Below the pieces are notes generated by a model, which saw nothing but the letters and a program-made list of their open reading frames with translations, did no database searches and was not told the DNA's origin. Source: Halobellus litoreus (GTDB lineage Archaea; Halobacteriota; Halobacteria; Halobacteriales; Haloferacaceae). From it: DNA of 64,000 nt. The stretch lies in contig NZ_JANHAW010000001.1 of assembly GCF_024464595.1 (NCBI RefSeq), positions 496,001 through 560,000 on the forward strand. The letters run 5' to 3'. The position numbers were made by a program, and so were the translations under genes. Position 1 is the stretch's first letter, and every line of letters begins with the position of its first letter. Of the stretch, positions 55,482 to 64,000 are shown one piece after another.

Positions 55482-56357
55482 ATGGACTCCGCGGTACTGC
55501 TGGATCTCCTCGGGAACGAGAACCGGCGGCGCATCCTCCGGCTCCTCTCACACAAACCGTGTTACGTCACCGAGATCAGCGAGTACCTCGGGGTGAGTCC
55601 GAAAGCCGTCATCGACCACCTGCGGCGACTCGAAGAGGCCGGCCTCGTCGAGAGCCGCACCGACGACCAGCGTCGGAAGTACTTCCACATCGCGCGGAAC
55701 CTCAGACTCGAGGTGAGCGTCTCGCCGTACCGCTTCGGCGCGAAGAGCGCCTATCCGGCCAGCCGGAGTCTCGATATGCGCGGTCGCTGCCAGCACATCT
55801 CGCTCGACGTTCCCGCGCCCGAGGGCCGTCGGGGCGGCGAGAGCGACGGCGGCGAGAACGACGGCGGCGAGAACGATATCGACGAGGACGACACCGAAGA
55901 GGTCGCCGACGGACGAACGCGACGGCTCTGCGACGACGAGGCAGCGGCGAACGGCGGAACCGAAGCCCCGAGCGTCGAGAGCCCGGATGCCGGGAATCCG
56001 GATATCGGGGACCCAGATTTCGATCGGGGAACCGACGATGCGTCCGAGGACGACGTGGCAGAACTCGCGCGGCAGTACGCCTATCTCGAAGACGTCGAGA
56101 GCGAACTCTCGCTCGCACAGCGCTGGGTTCACGGCCGGGTGACAGACGTCCTCGACAGCCTTTCGGCGCAGATCGGCGCCGAGGCGGACAGCCGGTTTTA
56201 CGCCGAACTCCTCGCAACCATCGCTCACGACCCGAAGAGCGCACGCGAGGTCGCCCGAGAGCTCAACGCGAGCACCGAGCGAGTCGAGACGGCGCTGGAC
56301 CGCCTCTCCGAGCAGGAGCTCGTCGAGTACGACGGCACCGGCTGGCGGATCGTCTGA
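55482..56357 (+). CDS. ArsR-like double wHTH protein
   Basis: At 291 residues, the N-terminal ArsR-type wHTH (about 1-75: NENRRRILRLLSHKPCYVTEISEYLGVSPKAVIDHLRRL region) is followed by an acidic linker with tandem GGEND repeats near 120-140, and a second wHTH at the C-terminus (about 245-290: SAREVARELNASTERVETALDRLSEQ). It is likely a transcription factor. Copy C lies upstream. Confidence 0.8.
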   Translation: MDSAVLLDLLGNENRRRILRLLSHKPCYVTEISEYLGVSPKAVIDHLRRLEEAGLVESRTDDQRRKYFHIARNLRLEVSVSPYRFGAKSAYPASRSLDMRGRCQHISLDVPAPEGRRGGESDGGENDGGENDIDEDDTEEVADGRTRRLCDDEAAANGGTEAPSVESPDAGNPDIGDPDFDRGTDDASEDDVAELARQYAYLEDVESELSLAQRWVHGRVTDVLDSLSAQIGAEADSRFYAELLATIAHDPKSAREVARELNASTERVETALDRLSEQELVEYDGTGWRIV

Positions 56358-56384
56358 CCCCAGCGGCGGCCCCTCTCAGATTAC

Positions 56385-56942
56385 TCACACCTCCCGAGTG
56401 AGTCCGTCCCGGAGGTCCCGGCCGAAGTAGTGCCCGGCGAGCGACGCGAGCAGCCCCGCTCCGGTGCCGACTCCGACGATCGCGACCCCGTAGTCCGCGA
56501 GGACTTGCACCGCTACGGGCGCGAAGACGCTCGTGAGCGTCCCGAGGACGAAGGCGAGCCCCGCCGCGACCGCCCCCGCGAGGCCGACTTCGAGGTACCG
56601 CCGTCGCGATCCGACGGCCCCGACGACGAACGCGACGAGAAACAGGCCGAGGAACTGACCGATCGATCCCACGAGGGGAATCGACCCGCCGGCGACGACG
56701 CCCGCAATCGAGAGCGCGAGGACGACGAGGAAGGATCGGATCGAAAACGAACCGCGCAACGGCCGCGGCCGCGAGGGCAGCAGCCGACGCAGACGACTGC
56801 CGCCGGTCGTTACGTCCCGCTCGGCGCGGTCGGATCCGCTCGTTTCCCCCGCGGTCCCGAACGTGTCGCGGCCGCTGTCGTCGTCGAGGAGCGAATCGGG
56901 GTCGATCCGCTCTCGTTCGTCCCCTTCGCTGGAGCGCTGCAT
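56385..56942 (-). CDS. Small membrane protein of unknown function
   Basis: The 185-residue protein has an acidic/Arg-rich N-terminal part (about 1-70) and about four hydrophobic segments (about 74-92, 95-115, 124-142, 150-172), including GxxG repeats. No known family is certain. ATG 56942 is the preferred start. Confidence 0.6.
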   Translation of the reverse strand: MQRSSEGDERERIDPDSLLDDDSGRDTFGTAGETSGSDRAERDVTTGGSRLRRLLPSRPRPLRGSFSIRSFLVVLALSIAGVVAGGSIPLVGSIGQFLGLFLVAFVVGAVGSRRRYLEVGLAGAVAAGLAFVLGTLTSVFAPVAVQVLADYGVAIVGVGTGAGLLASLAGHYFGRDLRDGLTREV

Positions 56943-57166
56943 ACGGAGACAACGTTCTCGCGGATCCTGACTCTTGTGCTGCTCGCGCTCGGGTGTCACC
57001 GCGGAAGTGACCCGTCGCGGTCGAAGCAGCCGCCGGCTCGTCGCCTCGCGGCCAGCGCAGTCGCAGATTCGTCGCGTAGCTGCCGGACCGCCGGATCGAC
57101 GACGACGCTGACCGACCCGCGCCGCGAACGAATGGATTCAAGTCCGCGCCACCGGTATCGCCGTGT

Positions 57167-58420
57167 ATGAACCCCGGAGACCGCGTCCGCGTCGAGCGCG
57201 CGGGCGTCACGAACGAGGGCGTCTTGATGCCCTCCTCGACGCCGGACCACCTCGTCGTCAAACTCGACGGCGGGTACAACGTCGGGATCGCACGCGAGGA
57301 CGCCGACGTGGACGTGCTCGAATCGGACGCCTACGACGTCGAGGCCGCACAGTCCGAGTCCGCGGAGAGCGAGATCGCCTTCGACGACGACCTCCCGACG
57401 ATCTCGCTCATCTCGACCGGCGGGACCATCGCGTCGACGGTCGATTACCGCACGGGCGCGGTCACCGCGCAGTTCGACGCCGAGGACGTGCTCCGCGCCG
57501 TCCCCGACCTCGCCGGCCGCGCCAACTACCGCGGTCGGGTCGTCACGAACATCCTCTCGGAAAATATGACGCCGACGGTGTGGCGCGACCTCGCCGACAC
57601 CGTCGCCGAGGAGGTCCGCGCCGGCGCGGACGGCGTCGTCGTGATGCACGGAACGGACACGATGCAGTTCTCCGCCTCGGCGCTGTCGTATATGCTCGAT
57701 ACGCCGGTCCCGATCGTCTTCACGGGGAGTCAGCGCTCGGCGGACCGCCCCTCCTCCGACAACGTGATGAACGCCGTCTGCGCCGTCGAGGCCGCGAAGG
57801 CCGACGCCGCCGAGGTGCTGGTCTGTATGCACGCCTCGACGTCCGACGACGCCTGCGCGCTGCACCGCGGCACGCGCGTCCGAAAGAACCACACCTCCCG
57901 GCGCGACGCCTTCGAGACGGTCGGCGCGGAACCGCTCGGCACGGTCGACTACGACGCCGAGGCTGTCGAGTTCCGTCGCGAGTACGCCGAGCGCGACGCT
58001 GTCGATCTCGACGTGGGTCTCGAACTGAACGAGAGCGTCGACCTGCTGAAGTTCACTCCGGGACTCGACACGGAGCGCTACGCCGAGATGCTGCGCTCGG
58101 CGGACCTCGACGGACTGGTCGTCGAAGGAACCGGCCTCGGACACGTCCACACGGATCTGATTCCGGTTCTCGAAGGCCTCGTCGACGACGGTGTCGTCGT
58201 CGCGATGACGAGCCAGTGCCTGGAGGGCCGCGTCTGCGACCGCGTCTACGACACCGGTCGCGACCTGCTCGACGCCGGCGTCGTCGAGGCCGGCGACACC
58301 CTCCCGGGAACGGCGAAGGTGAAACTGATGTGGGCGCTCGCGAACCACGACGATCCGGCGAGAGCGATGCGCCGATCGATCGCCGGCGAGTTACAGGAGC
58401 GCTCCGTCCCCTGGACGTAA
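57167..58420 (+). CDS. gatD: Glu-tRNA(Gln) amidotransferase subunit D
   Basis: The 417-residue archaeal L-asparaginase-like protein has an N-terminal SH3-like domain (about 1-70), the catalytic Thr in STGGTIAS at 83-90, and HGTDTM at 161-166. GatDE makes Gln-tRNA(Gln) in archaea. No gatE is in this window, so the gene is unlinked here. Confidence 0.95.
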   Translation: MNPGDRVRVERAGVTNEGVLMPSSTPDHLVVKLDGGYNVGIAREDADVDVLESDAYDVEAAQSESAESEIAFDDDLPTISLISTGGTIASTVDYRTGAVTAQFDAEDVLRAVPDLAGRANYRGRVVTNILSENMTPTVWRDLADTVAEEVRAGADGVVVMHGTDTMQFSASALSYMLDTPVPIVFTGSQRSADRPSSDNVMNAVCAVEAAKADAAEVLVCMHASTSDDACALHRGTRVRKNHTSRRDAFETVGAEPLGTVDYDAEAVEFRREYAERDAVDLDVGLELNESVDLLKFTPGLDTERYAEMLRSADLDGLVVEGTGLGHVHTDLIPVLEGLVDDGVVVAMTSQCLEGRVCDRVYDTGRDLLDAGVVEAGDTLPGTAKVKLMWALANHDDPARAMRRSIAGELQERSVPWT

Positions 58421-58480
58421 CTGTCGACTCGAACCGAAGGCGATTCGACTGCTCGCCTCCACACTCCGATCGAGAGCACG

Positions 58481-58807
58481 ATGACCGATCCCAACGCCGC
58501 TGTAACGGCTGACGGCCGCGAGTCGACCCGCGGGTTCGATCCTGGCGACAGGTCCGAATCCGACGTCGCCGACACTCCCGAGTACGTCTGCGAGGACTGC
58601 GGTCGGCGGTTCTACGCCGCCGACCTGCTCGTGTTGCACCGCGGAGTGACGCATCCGGCGGCGCTCGACGACGCCGAGCGCGACGCGTACCGGGAGGCGT
58701 ACGCGGCCGAGGAGCGCGCGATCCGATCGTTCCGCATCCGCGCGCTGGGAATCCTCGTGGCACTGTACTTCGGCTTTCTCTTCCTCTACGTGTTCTATGC
58801 CTCCTGA
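58481..58807 (+). CDS. C2H2-type zinc finger membrane protein
   Basis: The 108-residue protein has a C2H2 motif with C37-x2-C40 and H53...H58 (CEDCGRRFYAADLLVLHR) and one C-terminal membrane helix (about 86-106). It resembles a DUF7410-like haloarchaeal group. It overlaps the next membrane protein by 11 nt, so cotranslation is likely. Confidence 0.75.
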   Translation: MTDPNAAVTADGRESTRGFDPGDRSESDVADTPEYVCEDCGRRFYAADLLVLHRGVTHPAALDDAERDAYREAYAAEERAIRSFRIRALGILVALYFGFLFLYVFYAS

Positions 58808-60308
58808 TCGGAACGGTCGTCGAGCAACGTGGCGGCCGGCGGTTCGAGCCGGTGCGTTCGGCCTCGCCGTCGTCGGCGTGCTGCTCCTCGCGCGCAGCGT
58901 CGCCGCCAGCAACGCGGCCGTCGGTCTCTCGGACGCGTCGGGCGACGCGCTCGCCGTCCCCCGCTGGCTCTACGTCGCGACCGGCGGGGCGGCGATCGGA
59001 GCCTCGGCGCTGCTCGCGGGCTTCGTCACGGATCGGAGGTTCGTCGAGCGCGTCCACGGGTGGCGGCGGGACCTCGGTCACGGCGGACGAGTCCGCGCCG
59101 CAACGGGCGCGCTCGCCGCGCTTCTCGGACTCGCGCTGTTCGCGCTCGTGGTTGTCCGCGGGTTCACCGGCCCACCGCTCGCGACTGTCAATTTCGCAAT
59201 CGTCGTCGTCTTCGCCGGCGGTCGCGCGGGACTGACGATGGCGGCCTACGCGATCGGCAACGTCTGGCCGGCGCTGAACCCCGTCGGAATCCTCGGCGCG
59301 CGGCTCCCCAGCGGGTTCGTCGACTATCCCGAACGGCTCGGTCGGTGGCCCGCGGCCGCCGGCATCCTCCTCCTCGTCTGGATCGAGACGACGACCGGCG
59401 TCACCGACACCCCGGCGACGCTCGCGACCGCCGTAGCCGTCTACGGAGTCGTGGCGGTCGTCGGCACCGTTCTCGTCGGCGGCGACGCGTGGCTCCGACA
59501 CATCGACCCGATCGCGACGTTCTTCCGGTTCTACGGTCGGGTCGCCCCGCTGGCGTGGGAAGACGGTCGGCTCCGCCTCTCCCTGCCCGCGATGCGGCTC
59601 GTCGAGATCGACGAGCGGAGCGGAGCGGTCGCGGGCGGATCGCGGAGCGAAGACGAACCGACGGCCGCGACCGACGGGTCGGGGGGGACCCGTCGGCGAC
59701 TCGTCACCGGCCTCGACGACGTCGCAATCGCCGTGGCGCTGGTTTGGGAACTCACCTTCAGCGGCTTCGTCACGACCGAGCAGGGGGCCGCGGCGATCAG
59801 GAGCGTCGCGGGCGTGGGGCTCCCGCCGCTACTCGTCTACGCGGGCCTCTTCGTCGGCGGCTTCGCGGTCTTCTACGGCGCGTTCCTCTTGGCGGCGCGC
59901 GTCTCAGTGCGACGGATCCTGACGACGCGGACGCCGCGGGAGTTGGCGGTCGCCTTCGCGCCGTCGCTGCTCGTCGTCGCGGCGGGCTACCACCTCGCAC
60001 ACTACTTCGCCTTCTTCCTGTCGCTGTCCCCGTCGCTGGCGGCCGTGCTGGCGACGCCGCTGGCGGCGCCGACGAACCCGATCGTGCTCACCCTGCCGGC
60101 GTGGGTGTCGGCGCTGAATATCGTCTTCGTCCTCGGCGGGCACCTGGTCGCGATCTGGGTGGCCCACTCGATCGCCTATCGGTTGTTCCCGAGTCGACTG
60201 CAGGCGATCCGGAGCCAGTACCCGTTCGTCTTCGTGATGATCGGCTACACCGTCGCGAGCCTGTGGCTGATCTCGCTACCGACGGCGACGCCGGCGTTCC
60301 TGGGGTGA
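58797..60308 (+). CDS. Multi-spanning haloarchaeal membrane protein
   Basis: The 503-residue hydrophobic protein has about 11-12 predicted membrane helices, with a conserved YAIGNVWPALNPVG turn near 150 and a soluble acidic loop (about 270-310). It overlaps the preceding zinc-finger gene. I do not recognise a known transport family; a redox or transport role is possible but unproved. Confidence 0.7.
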   Translation: MPPDRNGRRATWRPAVRAGAFGLAVVGVLLLARSVAASNAAVGLSDASGDALAVPRWLYVATGGAAIGASALLAGFVTDRRFVERVHGWRRDLGHGGRVRAATGALAALLGLALFALVVVRGFTGPPLATVNFAIVVVFAGGRAGLTMAAYAIGNVWPALNPVGILGARLPSGFVDYPERLGRWPAAAGILLLVWIETTTGVTDTPATLATAVAVYGVVAVVGTVLVGGDAWLRHIDPIATFFRFYGRVAPLAWEDGRLRLSLPAMRLVEIDERSGAVAGGSRSEDEPTAATDGSGGTRRRLVTGLDDVAIAVALVWELTFSGFVTTEQGAAAIRSVAGVGLPPLLVYAGLFVGGFAVFYGAFLLAARVSVRRILTTRTPRELAVAFAPSLLVVAAGYHLAHYFAFFLSLSPSLAAVLATPLAAPTNPIVLTLPAWVSALNIVFVLGGHLVAIWVAHSIAYRLFPSRLQAIRSQYPFVFVMIGYTVASLWLISLPTATPAFLG

Positions 60309-60373
60309 ACCGCCCGGAACAGACTACCCTCGAACGCAAGGCACTTGTCGACGCGCACACTCCGAGCGGTGGG

Positions 60374-61678
60374 ATGCTACTGGCAGGAACCGTCGTCGCC
60401 GACCCCGAGACCGTCTACGACGACGGGGCCGTCGTCGTCGACGACGACCGGATCGAAGCCGTCGGACCGCGCGCGGACCTCGAGGACGCCTACACCGGGC
60501 ACGCGGTCCGGGAGTTCGACCTCGTCTCGCCCGGTCTCGTCGGCGGCCACGTCCACTCCGTACAGAGCGTCGGGCGCGGAATCGCTGACGACACCGCGCT
60601 CCTGGAGTGGCTCTTCGAGCACGTCCTCCCGATGGAGGCGTCGCTCGGGCGCGAGGAGATGCGAACGGCGGCCGAACTCGGGTACCTCGAACTCTTAGAG
60701 AGCGGGACGACGACCGCGATCGACCACCTCTCGGTCCGCCACGCCGGGGCCGCGTTCGAGGCGGCGATCGACCTCGGGATCCGCGGTCGACTCGGGAAGG
60801 TGCTGATGGACAAGCGCGCGCCGGACGGGCTCGAAGAGGACACCGACGCGGCGCTGTCGTCGACCGAGCGGCTGCTCCGGAAGTACCACGGCGCGGCGGA
60901 CGGCCGAATCCGGTACGCGGTCACGCCCCGCTTCGCCGTGAGCTGTACCGAGGCGTGCCTCCGCGGGTCGCGGGAGATCGCCGACCGCTACGACGGGGTC
61001 CGGATCCACACCCACGCCAGCGAGAACAGAGAGGAGATCGAGACCGTGGAGTCGGACACCGGGATGCGGAACATCGCGTGGCTCGACGAGGTCGGCCTGA
61101 CCGGCGACGACGTCGTGCTCGCCCACTGCGTGCACACGACGGAGCGCGAGCGCGACATCCTCGAACGGACGGGGACGCACGTGACCTACTGCCCGTCGTC
61201 GAACATGAAACTCGCCTCGGGGATCGCGCCGATCGCGGACTACCTCGATCGCGGGATCAGCGTCGCGCTCGGCAACGACGGCCCGCCGTGCAACAACACC
61301 TTGGATCCCTTCACCGAGATGCGACAGGCGAGTCTCCTCCAGAAGGTCGACCGGCTCGATCCGGAGACGACGCCCGCGCAGGTCGTCTTCGAGATGGCGA
61401 CGCTCGGCGGGGCCCGCGCGGCGGGCTTCGAGGAAGTCGGCGCGCTCCGGGAGGGCTGGCAGGCGGACGTGATCGCGCTCGACACCGATCTGACGCGCGC
61501 GACGCCGCTCTTCGATCCGCTCTCGCATCTCGTCTTCTCGGCGCACGGCGACGACGTGACGTTCACGATGGTCGACGGCGACGTGGTCTACGACGAGGCC
61601 GCCGGCGGCCTCCGGACCGGCGACGCAGACGAGATCCGACGGCGATCGCGGGCGGTCGCGGACGGGCTCAGAGACTGA
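60374..61678 (+). CDS. Amidohydrolase, MTA/SAH deaminase-like
   Basis: The 434-residue TIM-barrel deaminase has metal residues in GGHVHSVQS (near 58-63), HTHASENREE (near 212-221), AHCVHTTE (near 251) and the late GNDGPPCNNT. It is like 5'-deoxyadenosine/MTA/SAH deaminases (DadD/MtaD). The ATG 60374 (MLLAGTVVADPETV) matches the family start; upstream sequence in frame is inside another gene. Confidence 0.85.
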   Translation: MLLAGTVVADPETVYDDGAVVVDDDRIEAVGPRADLEDAYTGHAVREFDLVSPGLVGGHVHSVQSVGRGIADDTALLEWLFEHVLPMEASLGREEMRTAAELGYLELLESGTTTAIDHLSVRHAGAAFEAAIDLGIRGRLGKVLMDKRAPDGLEEDTDAALSSTERLLRKYHGAADGRIRYAVTPRFAVSCTEACLRGSREIADRYDGVRIHTHASENREEIETVESDTGMRNIAWLDEVGLTGDDVVLAHCVHTTERERDILERTGTHVTYCPSSNMKLASGIAPIADYLDRGISVALGNDGPPCNNTLDPFTEMRQASLLQKVDRLDPETTPAQVVFEMATLGGARAAGFEEVGALREGWQADVIALDTDLTRATPLFDPLSHLVFSAHGDDVTFTMVDGDVVYDEAAGGLRTGDADEIRRRSRAVADGLRD

Positions 61679-61699
61679 CGTGCTCGCCGCTGGGGCGGC

Positions 61700-62935
61700 T
61701 CACTCGCCTGCGGGCTCGTACCGCACCCGATAGCCGTCCGGTCGCTCCGTCACGTCCTCGACCACCCGGAACCTGATTTCCCGCTCCTGTCGCGTCCGCA
61801 CGGGGAAATCGTAGTGCGTCGCCTCGTAGTCGAACGTCGTCCCGTCCGCGCGGGCCGACCGAACGAACCGCCGGTGCGCGTCGAGGCGGTCGGAGACGAC
61901 CCGTCGCGACAGTCCGGGCACGCCCTCGACGCGCTCGCCGAGCGTCGAGAGGATCTCCGGGTCGATCTCGTAGCCGACGGAGTCGCGACCGGCGACCATC
62001 GCCGCGAGTGTCGTCGTCCCCGTCCCGAGGAAGGGATCGAGGACGGTGTCGCCGTACACCGAGTGCATACAGACGAGTCGGTACGGAATCTCGAAGGGGT
62101 ACGCCCCGGTTCGGTCGCGCTCTGTCGGCGCGTCGTGACCGTGGCTTGACGCGACGTCGGCGGCGACGACGCCACCCGGTCCGTCGTCACCGCCGGCCGT
62201 CGGCGGGCCATCGTCACCCTCAGCCCCCGGCCCGTCGTCGTTGCCGCCGACTGTCGGCGGGTCGTCGCCGTGCTGCGGACCGTCCGCGGGGGGTGCCCCC
62301 TCGCCGTCGTCGACCCGTCCGTCGTCGCGGCGCTGTCTCGCCCCCTGGACGTCGGTCCAGACGTCCGAGAACCACCGGTTCCGCTCCTCCCAGAAGTACG
62401 CGGACTCGTAGCGTCGGGTCGCGCCCGGCTCGAACTCGCGGCGGGACCCGCCGTTCCGGAACAGGAGCACGTACTCGTGTTCGAGGGTCACGTAGGCGTT
62501 CGGCGGCACCATCCCGCTCCCCAGGAACTTCGACGCGGCGTTGGTCGGCTTCCGCCAGAGGACGTTGGGCAGCGGGTCGAAATCCAGCGCCTCGAACGCG
62601 TCGATCACTCGCGCGTGGTTCGGGTACACGCGATACCGGCCGTCGAGCGTCCGGGTGGCGTCGCCGACGACGACGGCCGCGACGCCGCCGGGGGCGAGCA
62701 CGCGGGCGACCTCGCGCCAGACCGAGTGCAGGCATTCGTGCATCGCCTCGAACGCCCGCTCGCCGTCGCCGTCTTCGAGTGCCGCGGCCACCGATTCCGA
62801 CTGACAGGCGAACTGTTCGTCCCACATCTCGATCATCGGGTACGGCGGTGAGGTGACCACGAGGTCCACGGCGTCCGTTGCGACGTCCGACATACCGCTC
62901 GCGTCGCCGACGCGGATCCGATGCCGGGACTCCAT
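61700..62935 (-). CDS. DNA methyltransferase (N4-cytosine/N6-adenine type), orphan
   Basis: At 411 residues, the catalytic motif TSPPYP is at 28-33, which is typical of N4-cytosine enzymes. The SAM motif DPFLGTGTT lies late, the beta-class order. Between them is a long Asp/Gly/Pro-rich insertion (about 210-260), probably disordered. No restriction endonuclease gene is adjacent, so it may be regulatory or protective. ATG 62935 is favoured by a TATA-like TATAC about 28 nt upstream; ATG 62953 is possible. Confidence 0.85.
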   Translation of the reverse strand: MESRHRIRVGDASGMSDVATDAVDLVVTSPPYPMIEMWDEQFACQSESVAAALEDGDGERAFEAMHECLHSVWREVARVLAPGGVAAVVVGDATRTLDGRYRVYPNHARVIDAFEALDFDPLPNVLWRKPTNAASKFLGSGMVPPNAYVTLEHEYVLLFRNGGSRREFEPGATRRYESAYFWEERNRWFSDVWTDVQGARQRRDDGRVDDGEGAPPADGPQHGDDPPTVGGNDDGPGAEGDDGPPTAGGDDGPGGVVAADVASSHGHDAPTERDRTGAYPFEIPYRLVCMHSVYGDTVLDPFLGTGTTTLAAMVAGRDSVGYEIDPEILSTLGERVEGVPGLSRRVVSDRLDAHRRFVRSARADGTTFDYEATHYDFPVRTRQEREIRFRVVEDVTERPDGYRVRYEPAGE

Positions 62936-63094
62936 TGGTAGATGTATACGCATCGACACGTATAGTTCCCGTCGGTGGTGGCCCCGACGGATGAGGCCAT
63001 CCGTTGCGCGAGCGCGAGGCTGGTGAGACGTCGAGTCGCGCTTCTGTCCTCGCAAGCCGCCTCGCTGTCGCTCGGTGACTGGCGTCGAGAGAAG

Positions 63095-63169
<75 letters not shown>

Positions 63170-63271
63170 CTGCATTCACATGTGGCAGATATACTCGTTT
63201 AAACATTCCGTTACGGGAGCGGTGCGGCACTGTGTCGCGCACGCCCGACGCGCGATCGATCGGCCCGTCGG

Positions 63272-63691
63272 TCACCGAACGACGGTCACCGGGACCGGCG
63301 AGCGGTTGAACACGGTCTTCGCGACGTCGCCGACGATGAGCCGGTCGCGGAGCGTCCCGCCGTGGCTGCCCACGACGACCGCGTCGAACGACTCCGCGCG
63401 GTTGACGATTTCCCGCGCCGGCGCGCCGTAGCCGACGGTCGTGGTGATCTCACGGCCCGCCTCGTCGGCGATCTCGCGGGCGCGATCGAGGATCGGCGCG
63501 GCGATCTCCGCAGCCTTCGCCTGGGGGTCCTCGGCCGTCGCGATGGCCGTCGCCTTGCCCATCAGCTGCGACGGTTCGCCGACGACGGCCAATACGGTTA
63601 TTTCCGCGTCCGCGTGCACGTCGAGCGCATAGCGCAGTGCTTCCACCGCCATCTCCGAGTCGTCCATCGCGACGAGGACTTGCGACACCAT
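63272..63691 (-). CDS. Universal stress protein (UspA family)
   Basis: The 139-residue single-domain protein has the VLVAMDDSEMAVEALRYAL N-terminal strand-helix and the nucleotide-binding signature VVGSHGGTLRDRLIVGDVAKTVFNRSPVPVTVV (G-x2-G-x9-G pattern). It probably binds ATP or AMP and acts in stress response. ATG 63691 is chosen at the start of the conserved strand. Confidence 0.9.
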   Translation of the reverse strand: MVSQVLVAMDDSEMAVEALRYALDVHADAEITVLAVVGEPSQLMGKATAIATAEDPQAKAAEIAAPILDRAREIADEAGREITTTVGYGAPAREIVNRAESFDAVVVGSHGGTLRDRLIVGDVAKTVFNRSPVPVTVVR

Positions 63692-63800
63692 AGGAGTACA
63701 ATCGGGCGGCACTCAGTTAAGCGTGAACTGCCCCGGGTCAAACCCCGAGGCACTCGCCTGAAGACGCGCCGTGACGCCGATTACCCGACGCGAGCGACCC

Positions 63801-64000
63801 TCATTTGCCCTCGAACTCGGGGTCGCCGTCGCCCATAAACGCCGTCATTCCTTCCATCAGGTCGTCGGTGTCGAACAACAGGCCGAACGACTGCGCCTCG
63901 ACGTTGAGGCCGGCGTCGACGTCGTCCCAACTGCGGTGCATCGCGCGCTTGGTGTACCGTTGGGCGATCGGCGGCCCCGCGGCGAGGTCGCGGGCGAACT
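63801..64000 (-). CDS. Enoyl-CoA hydratase/isomerase family, 3' partial at window edge
   Basis: Only the C-terminal 65 residues are visible; the rest lies beyond the window. They read ...GPPIAQRYTKRAMHRSW... and LLFDTDDLMEGMTAFM, typical of the crotonase C-terminal trimer helices. Beta-oxidation or related CoA chemistry is likely. Confidence 0.8.
   Translation of the reverse strand, partial: FARDLAAGPPIAQRYTKRAMHRSWDDVDAGLNVEAQSFGLLFDTDDLMEGMTAFMGDGDPEFEGK

Noticed and set aside
58829-60373. In-frame upstream extension of the MTA/SAH deaminase.
   Set aside because: This stretch is inside the multi-spanning membrane-protein gene in another frame and is Arg-rich shadow sequence; the deaminase starts at 60374.

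Overview
The window looks like chromosomal DNA of a halophilic archaeon (class Halobacteria). Coding regions are very GC-rich with strong G/C third positions and acidic proteins. Many genes are leaderless, with a TATA-like box about 25-30 nt before the start codon. There are Tat-type lipoproteins, archaeal GMP synthase subunit B and GatD, and a leu/ilv block joined to a fructose phosphotransferase block in the order known from Haloferax volcanii. I cannot name the genus.

Layout. 1-7.1 kb: a partial Vms1/VLRF1-like protein, a DgcN/DgcA pair (probable D-glutamate use), UPF0179, an aspartoacylase-like enzyme, DUF309, an AIR-synthase-like protein and uridine kinase. 7.4-13.1 kb: a branched-chain amino-acid ABC system, with a binding lipoprotein whose two halves are in swapped order, convergent with livHMGF. 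13.3-28.6 kb: DsbB, a DASH-like cryptochrome, a Rieske protein, PEP carboxylase, aldo/keto reductase, a saccharopine-dehydrogenase-like protein, the overlapping pyrG-guaAB-small-gene unit, a lipoprotein, an amidohydrolase and an HD hydrolase. 29.3-35.8 kb: two sensor kinases around a KaiC-like protein with a degenerate P-loop, plus cupin, glyoxalase and small proteins. 36.1-44.5 kb: the leuA-ilvBNC-leuCDB operon, with an apparent frameshift in leuA and several mini-ORFs. 44.7-51.9 kb: glpR-pfkB, ptfC-ptfA-ptsH-ptsI-ptfB and fba, a route from imported fructose to fructose-1,6-bisphosphate and its cleavage. 51.9-64 kb: small regulators, a tRNA-like locus, gpmI, GatD, membrane proteins, an MTA/SAH-type deaminase, an orphan DNA methyltransferase, tRNA-Glu, UspA and the end of an enoyl-CoA hydratase.

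Most unusual signals. (1) A three-copy intergenic element (2912-3084 +, 19836-19962 -, 55132-55295 +): TATA box at fixed spacing, a GCCA/CCGTGA box, and a 9-10 bp helix with one compensatory and two wobble changes. It is probably a family of small structured RNAs. (2) A circularly permuted LivK-type binding protein at 7390-8811. (3) The leu/ilv operon carries a lesion at the start of leuA, an Ile-Ile-Val/Leu-ending leader ORF before ilvB, mini-ORFs bridging ilvC-leuC and leuC-leuD, and a full-length Shine-Dalgarno before leuD that touches a hairpin.
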